Assembly (NCBI RefSeq): GCF_900105325.1
Contig: NZ_FNSU01000003.1
Span: 434,001-498,000, forward strand
Source of the DNA: Pseudomonas marginalis
GTDB taxonomy: Bacteria; Pseudomonadota; Gammaproteobacteria; Pseudomonadales; Pseudomonadaceae
Length of the DNA: 64,000 nt
Direction of reading: 5' to 3'
Below are positions 59,244 to 64,000 of this stretch, one piece after another (position 1 is the first letter of the stretch; each line of letters opens with the position of its first letter). A program made the translations under genes and the position numbers. Below the pieces are notes generated by a model that saw only the letters and a list, made by a program, of their open reading frames with translations, did no database searches and was not told the DNA's origin.

Positions 59244-59665
59244 CACCCGAACGCTTTGTGTACCTGGCCGACGTCTATGGGGCGGACCTGCGTCGCTGGC
59301 CCGCGGCAGAACGGGCAACGGCCCAGGCGCTGCTCGACAACGGCAACGTCCATGCCCGTGTAGCCTTGCAGCAGGCGCGTTGGCTTGACAGCCAGTTGGA
59401 CAGCCATCACCTGGCGTTCCCCGACCCGGCGTTGGTTCGGCAGATACGCCAATCCGCCCCACGCTCATTCTGGTCACGCTATGCCAACTGGTTATCGCCC
59501 GCCGGCCTTGTCGGTGCGGGCATTGCCGGCATCGTCACCGGGATGCTGGTGGCGTCCATGAGCGTGCCGCTGCCGATGTTGTCCTCCGACGTGCTGCCCA
59601 GTGTCTTTGATCAGGGCGACGCGGAAGTCGTCTTCAGCGTCAATGCCGAGGAAACCGAACAATGA
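59240..59665 (+). CDS. Putative anti-sigma-like membrane protein
   Basis: 141-residue protein with one membrane helix (LSPAGLVGAGIAGIVTGMLV, about residues 85-108), a cytoplasmic N-terminal half rich in Ala and Arg (YGADLRRWPAAERATAQALL), and an acidic periplasmic tail. It overlaps the ECF sigma gene before it and the sensor gene after it by four bases each. Topology and position fit an anti-sigma factor, but the zinc motif HxxxCxxC is absent, so this is inference. Confidence 0.65.
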   Translation: MTPERFVYLADVYGADLRRWPAAERATAQALLDNGNVHARVALQQARWLDSQLDSHHLAFPDPALVRQIRQSAPRSFWSRYANWLSPAGLVGAGIAGIVTGMLVASMSVPLPMLSSDVLPSVFDQGDAEVVFSVNAEETEQ

Positions 59666-60147
59666 CCACCAGATCCCTGAAGCCGTGGTTGTTTGCCTCG
59701 ATCCTGCTCAACGTATTTTTGATCGGTGGGGTGGGCGGCGGTCTCTACCATTGGATGGCCAACGCCCGGCCCGCCGAAGCGGTGGTCAACCAGCATGGCC
59801 TGCGCCAGGCGATGGTCAAGTTGCCGCCGGAGCGGCGCAGGGAACTGCGCCAACTGCTGCGCCGCAATCGCGACGACAGCCAGCCGCTGATCATGGCCGG
59901 GCGTGAGGCGCGGCTGGGGGTGATCAAGCAATTGGAAGCGCCGAGCCTGGATCGTGAGGCGTTGGTAGCGGAACTGGCCAAGGCACGGGAGGCCGATATG
60001 GCGCTGCGGGCGTTGGTGGACGGTACCCTAGCGCAGTTCGCCAATACCTTGCCCCAGGATGAACGGCAGCAGCTGGTGGAGGCCTTGTACAGGCGCGGGC
60101 AGGCAAAGGCCCAAGCAAAGTTGGCAGGCAAAGAACCTCGGTCGTGA
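59662..60147 (+). CDS. Periplasmic heavy-metal-sensor-like protein (Spy/CpxP-like)
   Basis: 161-residue protein: an N-terminal signal anchor (PWLFASILLNVFLIGGVGGG), then helical, Arg- and Glu-rich sequence with PPERRRELRQLLRRNRDDSQ and LPQDERQQLVEALYRRGQAK, like the Metal_resist/CpxP group of periplasmic chaperone-sensors. Translationally coupled to the gene before it, which makes a three-gene sigma/anti-sigma/periplasmic-sensor cassette. The signal is unknown. Confidence 0.75.
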   Translation: MTTRSLKPWLFASILLNVFLIGGVGGGLYHWMANARPAEAVVNQHGLRQAMVKLPPERRRELRQLLRRNRDDSQPLIMAGREARLGVIKQLEAPSLDREALVAELAKAREADMALRALVDGTLAQFANTLPQDERQQLVEALYRRGQAKAQAKLAGKEPRS

Positions 60148-60157
60148 GCAGGCTGAT

Positions 60158-60185
60158 GGAACTGGAAATCTCAAAGTGCCACGAA
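60158..60185 (+). promoter_or_regulatory. hrp-box-like (HrpL-type) promoter
   Basis: GGAACT at 60158-60163, 15 bases, then CCACGAA at 60179-60185. The hrp box is GGAACC-N15/16-CCACNNA, so this matches at all but one position of the -35 element and fully in the -10 element and spacing. It lies 57 bases before a 57-residue ORF. No other type III secretion gene is within the window. Confidence 0.55.
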
Positions 60186-60241
60186 GGTAGAGCTCAGAGA
60201 AACCTGACATTCCGTTGGGTAGAGCAACAAGGTAAAGAACG

Positions 60242-60415
60242 ATGATCGAAAGCTCTAACGTACGTCCCGCGCAGGCTGCTGCTCAACCTAACTCTTTGGA
60301 TGCAATCACCGATTTCGGCGGCGCACAGCCGGAGGACATGGCAGAGCAAACGCGGGTGAAACGCCCGGGAGAAGAATCGGCAGCAGGAAATGGCCCGTCC
60401 CAGATCAGTTTTTGA
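60242..60415 (+). CDS. 57-residue ORF behind an hrp-box-like promoter, unknown
   Basis: ATG with AAGG 9 bases upstream, 57 residues: MIESSNVRPAQAAAQPNSLD at the start, then ITDFGGAQPEDMAEQ and a hydrophilic, low-hydrophobicity C-terminus ending SQISF. There is no signal peptide and no Cys. Codons such as TCT, AAC, GTA, CCT and TTG are less GC-rich than in neighbouring genes. It could be a small type III-regulated protein, a remnant of a longer gene, or a chance frame. No family is recognised. About 190 bases after it to the Nudix gene contain nothing else evident. Confidence 0.5.
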   Translation: MIESSNVRPAQAAAQPNSLDAITDFGGAQPEDMAEQTRVKRPGEESAAGNGPSQISF

Positions 60416-60602
60416 GTCTTGCCCCCAGCGGTGAGGGGAAGCGCCCTCGCCACTGATACCTCCGCCTGCCGCCCTTCACCAGGCCATGTGGGTGCCTTTG
60501 ACACACACAGCGGCTGCCGCGGTCGACAGATCCTTTGTCGAACGGCAGAGAGCAAATGGCCTGGTCTAACGAAGGGGGCTGGATAACAGGTTGGGCGCTG
60601 TA

Positions 60603-60965
60603 TTACAGACGCCGGAGAAAGGCTTTGACGATGTGCCGCGTGGCGTCGGTGGTGTCCAGTTGGTCCACGGCGCCATAGGCGTGCCACTGGCAGTCGACGA
60701 TCTCGTTCAGCGGCCGCGCATCCGCGATATTCACCACCGAGGCTTCAAATACATGGTGCACGGTGTCGTGGGCCTTCAGCTCCTGCAAGTACAGCAGCCC
60801 GTCCACGTTCAATCCGGTTTCTTCTTCCAGCTCCCGTTCGGCCGCACCGACCGGGCGCTCGTCCCGTTCCACCTTGCCGCCCGGCAAGGCCCATTTTGAC
60901 CTGGCCTTGCGCACAAAGAGGATATGCCCCTCGTGTTCGCAAATGACCGTTGCGCGTATTTTCAT
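60603..60965 (-). CDS. Nudix hydrolase
   Basis: 120-residue Nudix protein. The catalytic box reads GGKVERDERPVGAAERELEE, then ETGLN, the standard GX5EX7REUXEEXGU pattern. ATG at 60965 starts MKIRATVICEHEGHILFVRK; an upstream ATG lacks a ribosome site. It resembles MutT/NudF-like pyrophosphatases; substrate is unknown. It is convergent with the 57-residue ORF. Confidence 0.87.
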   Translation of the reverse strand: MKIRATVICEHEGHILFVRKARSKWALPGGKVERDERPVGAAERELEEETGLNVDGLLYLQELKAHDTVHHVFEASVVNIADARPLNEIVDCQWHAYGAVDQLDTTDATRHIVKAFLRRL

Positions 60966-61092
60966 CGTCTGTGCCCCCGCAGCGGGATGAATGTCATAAA
61001 AGTGTAATGCAATTGTCATGCTAAGTGGTTATGGCGTGTCGGCGTGGGGATGTGGATACTGCCTGATTGATGAAAACGGACGAGGAAAACAG

Positions 61093-62073
61093 ATGAGCAG
61101 CGTACGTTGGGGCATGATCGGGTGTGGCAGTGTCACTGAATTGAAGAGTGGACCCGCTTTCTACAAAGCGCCAGGTTCGGCGCTGGTGGCCGTGATGGGG
61201 CGGCGCGAGGAGGCCGTGCGCGATTATGCATCGCGACATGGGATTGCCCGTTACTACACCGACGCCCAGGCACTGATCAACGACCCCGAAGTGGACGCCG
61301 TGTACATCGCCACGCCGCCCGACAGCCACCTGGAATACAGCCTGATGGTGGCGGCGGCCGGCAAGCATTGCTGTGTCGAGAAGCCGATGGCGCTGAACGC
61401 CGAACAGAGCGCGCTGATGCAGCGCACCTTCGAGCGCGCCGGGCTGCACCTGTTTGTTTCCTACTACCGGCGCTCGCTGCCACGCTTCCAGCAAGTGCGC
61501 GCGTGGCTGCAGGACGGGCGCATCGGCACGTTACGCCAGCTGACCTGGACCCTGTGCAAGCCGCCGGCCGCCGAGGACGCCAGCGCCGCCAACTGGCGCA
61601 CCGACCCGGCCATTGCCGGTGGCGGCTACTTTGCCGACCTGGCCAGCCACGGTTTCGACCTGTTCCAGTACCTGGCCGGGGATATTGTCGAAGTGGCGGG
61701 CTTTACTGCACGACAGGCCGGAAGCTATGCCGCCGAGGACGCCGTGACGGCCTGCTGGACCTTCAGCTCGGGCGCGCTGGGCATGGGCTGCTGGAACTTC
61801 GTCGCCGACCGCCGTGAGGACCGGGTCGAATTGATCGGCAGCCGTGGGCGCATCCAGTTCTCGGTCTTCGAAGACCAGCCGCTGCACCTGGAGGGCGAGA
61901 CCAGCGAGGTGCTGGAAGTGCCATGCCACACGCATATCCAATGGCACCACGTATTGGCCATGAACGCGCATATTCGCGGCGAAGCCGAGCATCCGTCGCT
62001 GGCCATCGAGGCGTTGAAGACCGATCGGATCCTGGACAAGGTCCTGCAACGTAATCCCAATCTGCCGGGATGA
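61093..62073 (+). CDS. Gfo/Idh/MocA-family oxidoreductase
   Basis: 326-residue NAD(P)-dependent dehydrogenase: VRWGMIGCGSVTELKSGPAF at the nucleotide site, CVEKPMALNAEQ with the catalytic lysine, and GGGYFADLASHGFDLFQYLA with the active-site His. It differs from iolG and the 36772 gene and is not in a sugar cluster. ATG at 61093 behind GAGGAAAACAG. The RNase T2 gene follows by 20 bases on the same strand. Substrate is unknown. Confidence 0.86.
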   Translation: MSSVRWGMIGCGSVTELKSGPAFYKAPGSALVAVMGRREEAVRDYASRHGIARYYTDAQALINDPEVDAVYIATPPDSHLEYSLMVAAAGKHCCVEKPMALNAEQSALMQRTFERAGLHLFVSYYRRSLPRFQQVRAWLQDGRIGTLRQLTWTLCKPPAAEDASAANWRTDPAIAGGGYFADLASHGFDLFQYLAGDIVEVAGFTARQAGSYAAEDAVTACWTFSSGALGMGCWNFVADRREDRVELIGSRGRIQFSVFEDQPLHLEGETSEVLEVPCHTHIQWHHVLAMNAHIRGEAEHPSLAIEALKTDRILDKVLQRNPNLPG

Positions 62074-62092
62074 TTTTCCAAGGAATAGCTGA

Positions 62093-62722
62093 ATGAAATA
62101 CTGGATGGTCCTGTGGCTGGCACTTGCCACAACGGCGATGGCGGCCCCGCGTAGCCAAGGGACGCCTGGGGAATTTGATTTTTATGTGTTGTCGCTGTCA
62201 TGGTCGCCGACCTTCTGCCTGACGCACCCGGACAACGAGCAGTGTTCGGGCAAAGGCTACGGCTTTGTGCTGCACGGCTTGTGGCCGCAATACGCGCGGG
62301 GAGGGTGGCCGGCGACCTGTGCGACGCAATCGCGCTTGAGCCGCGAAGAGATGGACAAAGGCGCGGCGCTGTTCCCGACGCGCTCGCTGCTCACCCACGA
62401 ATGGGCCAAGCACGGCACCTGCAGCGGGCTGGAACCCTTGGCATACCTGGAGAAAACCGATGCGGCGCTGGGCGTGGTTGCCATCCCTGCGCAACTGCAA
62501 CCGTTCAACACACCGCCGTCGTTGCCTGCCCGCGAGATCGAGGCGCTGTTTCGCGAAAGTAACCCGCGCATGGGCACCCATGGGCTGGCGGTGATCTGCA
62601 AAGGCAAGGTGCTGTCGGAGGTGCGTGTGTGCCTGACCAAGGACCTGGCCTTCGCCGGTTGCCCACGCAGTGTGAAAACCCAATGCCGTGATGGCGAAAT
62701 CCGCATTCCCACGCAGCGTTGA
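62093..62722 (+). CDS. Secreted/periplasmic RNase T2 family ribonuclease
   Basis: 209-residue T2 ribonuclease (RNase I group), which cleaves RNA through 2',3'-cyclic phosphates. Signal peptide MVLWLALATTAMA; conserved active-site blocks CAS I FVLHGLWPQ and CAS II LLTHEWAKHGTCSG, with both catalytic His present. Cysteines in FCLTHPDNEQC and CATQSRL fit the family disulfides. Not linked in function to the Gfo/Idh gene before it as far as can be seen. Confidence 0.92.
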   Translation: MKYWMVLWLALATTAMAAPRSQGTPGEFDFYVLSLSWSPTFCLTHPDNEQCSGKGYGFVLHGLWPQYARGGWPATCATQSRLSREEMDKGAALFPTRSLLTHEWAKHGTCSGLEPLAYLEKTDAALGVVAIPAQLQPFNTPPSLPAREIEALFRESNPRMGTHGLAVICKGKVLSEVRVCLTKDLAFAGCPRSVKTQCRDGEIRIPTQR

Positions 62723-62749
62723 ACGCCGGCATCCACACACCTTTGCCCA

Positions 62750-62832
62750 AGCCACTGCACTAGGTCGAGATCCTGGCTGAGGATGGGCGGGTGTGTGGCG
62801 TCGAAGACTGTGTGATCCACGCCCCAGGGTGA
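62750..62832 (+). pseudogene. Possible 3' remnant of a coding gene
   Basis: One frame reads VEILAEDGRVCGVEDCVIHA followed by PG and a TGA at 62830-62832, and is preceded in frame by a TAG. The translation looks protein-like (alternating hydrophobic and acidic) but no start or parent family is recognised. The 186-base gap between RNase T2 and LysE has no other feature. Confidence 0.3.
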
Positions 62833-62908
62833 TTTTGTTCAATACCGATTTGACCCGGCCTTATACCGTGGAACCCTGTTTACGCCTCATCATAAAAAGG
62901 GAACCGCA

Positions 62909-63496
62909 ATGAGCTTGATCATTTCCATGGCCGCCTTCGCCCTGGCCACGTCCATCACGCCGGGACCGGTCAACGTGGTCGCCCTGAGTTCAGGCGCGCG
63001 CTTCGGTTTTGTCGCCAGCCAGAAGCATGTGTTCGGCGCTGCCGTTGGCTTTACCTTGCTGTTGGTGCTGATCGGCCTGGGTTTGCACGAGGTGCTGGTG
63101 CGCTGGCCCATCCTGACCCAGTTGATCCAGTGGGGTGGGGTGGCGTTCCTGCTGTACATGGCCTGGAAACTGGCGGTGGACGACGGCCAGCTCGACGCGG
63201 AGGGCAGCGCGACAGCGCCATCCATGCTCTACGGCGCGATCATGCAATGGCTCAACCCCAAGGCCTGGCTGGCCTGTGTGGCGGGCATGGGCCTGTTTGT
63301 GGCCGACGGGGATGGGCGGCAAGTCTGGCTGTTTGCCAGTCTCTACCTGGTGATCTGCTACCTGTCGGTGGCGTGCTGGGCCTATGCCGGGACCTTTCTA
63401 CGCCGTTACCTGGACAATCCCCACGGCGTGCGCCTGTTCAACCGCTCGATGGCCGCGTTGCTGGTGGCCAGTGTGGGTTATTTGCTGATGGCTTGA
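62909..63496 (+). CDS. LysE/RhtB-family amino-acid exporter
   Basis: 195-residue membrane protein with six predicted helices. The family start FALATSITPGPVNVVALSSG is followed by FGAAVGFTLLLVLIGLGLHE and QWLNPKAWLACVAGMGLFVA. ATG after AAGGGAACCGCA. The last 59 bases overlap the convergent AraC regulator gene. That gene is likely its regulator. Substrate could be an amino acid or related compound. Confidence 0.9.
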   Translation: MSLIISMAAFALATSITPGPVNVVALSSGARFGFVASQKHVFGAAVGFTLLLVLIGLGLHEVLVRWPILTQLIQWGGVAFLLYMAWKLAVDDGQLDAEGSATAPSMLYGAIMQWLNPKAWLACVAGMGLFVADGDGRQVWLFASLYLVICYLSVACWAYAGTFLRRYLDNPHGVRLFNRSMAALLVASVGYLLMA

Positions 63497-64000
63497 GCAC
63501 CTCGCGGTATTGCCCGGGGGTGGCGGCGAAATGCTGCTTGAAGGTGCGCTGGAAGTGCGCCTGGTCTGCAAAACCGGCGGCGAGCGCTACGTCGGCGATC
63601 AACTCGCCCTTGCGCAGCTGGGTGCGGGCAAACTGGATGCGCTGGTTGACCAGGAACGCGTGGGGCGTCAGCCCGTAGTACTGCTTGAAGGCGCGGATCA
63701 GGTACGACGGCGACAGTTCGGCCGCCAGGCAGATGTCTTCGAGTTTCAACGCCTCGGTGCAGTGCGCACGGATGTACTCGGCGGCCCGCTCCAGCTTGTG
63801 GTTGACCTCGCGCATCGGTGTGGGTGAAGGGTTCAGGCGCTGCTGGACTTCGCTGAAGTAACTCACCAGTGCGCTCTGCTTTTGCAGCAATTCGGCCTGC
63901 TCGTTCACCAGCATCCGGTACAACGCCAGCAAGCCGCCGTACAGCAGCGGGTCACGGGTATGCGGCGTATTGAACGGGCGATAACCCTGGTCGGTGCTGA
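63438..64000 (-). CDS. AraC-family regulator, N-terminus outside window
   Basis: C-terminal part of an AraC-type regulator (about 187 residues seen). The two helix-turn-helix motifs are KLEDICLAAELSPSYLIRAF and LIADVALAAGFADQAHFQRT, then FKQHFAATPGQYREVLK. The sensor domain continues past the right edge of the window. It converges with and overlaps the LysE exporter gene by 59 bases, a recurrent LysE/regulator arrangement. Confidence 0.88.
   Translation of the reverse strand, partial: STDQGYRPFNTPHTRDPLLYGGLLALYRMLVNEQAELLQKQSALVSYFSEVQQRLNPSPTPMREVNHKLERAAEYIRAHCTEALKLEDICLAAELSPSYLIRAFKQYYGLTPHAFLVNQRIQFARTQLRKGELIADVALAAGFADQAHFQRTFKQHFAATPGQYREVLKPSANNPHWPPATRPSSG

Overview
The window is a high-GC chromosomal segment from a fluorescent Pseudomonas of the P. 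fluorescens group. The main evidence is the periplasmic pyoverdine maturation genes pvdMNOP with paired PvdS-type promoters, dense Pseudomonas intergenic palindromes (REP/REPIN type), an acetoin operon, and an inositol island typical of this genus. No tRNA, rRNA, CRISPR array or prophage was seen. It reads as core and niche-adaptive chromosome with two insertion sequences.

Layout. 1-5 kb: pvdO (cut by the window edge), pvdN and pvdM on the minus strand, and pvdP divergent. 5-10 kb: methionine gamma-lyase with its Lrp-type regulator, an AhpD-like protein and a TonB receptor. 9.8-16 kb: an acetoin/diacetyl reductase, the sigma-54 activator acoR and acoABC, with matching palindromes upstream of both the reductase and acoA. 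16-17.3 kb: an IS481-family element that has split a REPIN. 17.4-22.7 kb: an AraC regulator, gamma-glutamyl-polyamine synthetase, polyamine-binding protein, FAD oxidase and an SRPBCC protein. 23-26.4 kb: a two-component system and a sigma-54-like promoter ahead of a membrane protein and a 24-residue peptide. 26.5-41.8 kb: inositol catabolism (RpiR regulator, iolC-E-B-I-D-G, a second Gfo/Idh oxidoreductase and a sugar ABC transporter); an ISL3-family element with a clean 8-bp target duplication lies between the regulator and iolC. 42-47.3 kb: a cysteine-poor DksA paralogue, a chemoreceptor, small hypothetical genes and an orphan betaine-type binding protein. 47.4-53.2 kb: two TonB receptors flanking DUF2946 and DUF3995 proteins. 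53-60 kb: small secreted protein, LysR/AbrB pair, GNAT, a predicted non-coding RNA, a diguanylate cyclase, envelope proteins and an ECF sigma operon. 60-64 kb: an hrp-box-like promoter before a 57-residue ORF, Nudix, Gfo/Idh, RNase T2, and LysE with an AraC regulator cut by the window end.

How the genes work together. The pvd genes mature pyoverdine in the periplasm and are predicted to fire together under iron limitation. The aco genes cleave acetoin to acetyl-CoA and acetaldehyde, and the upstream reductase interconverts diacetyl, acetoin and possibly butanediol, probably under the same activator. The iol island encodes inositol uptake and conversion, with a shared inverted motif (TGGAA-N6-TTCCA) before iolC and before the transporter, suggesting one regulator.

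The least explained items are the hrp-box/57-aa ORF (60158-60415), the candidate sRNA (56705-56878), the 58-aa ORF before the inositol transporter (37928-38104) and the nested REPINs. All product calls come from reading motifs; no database search was run.
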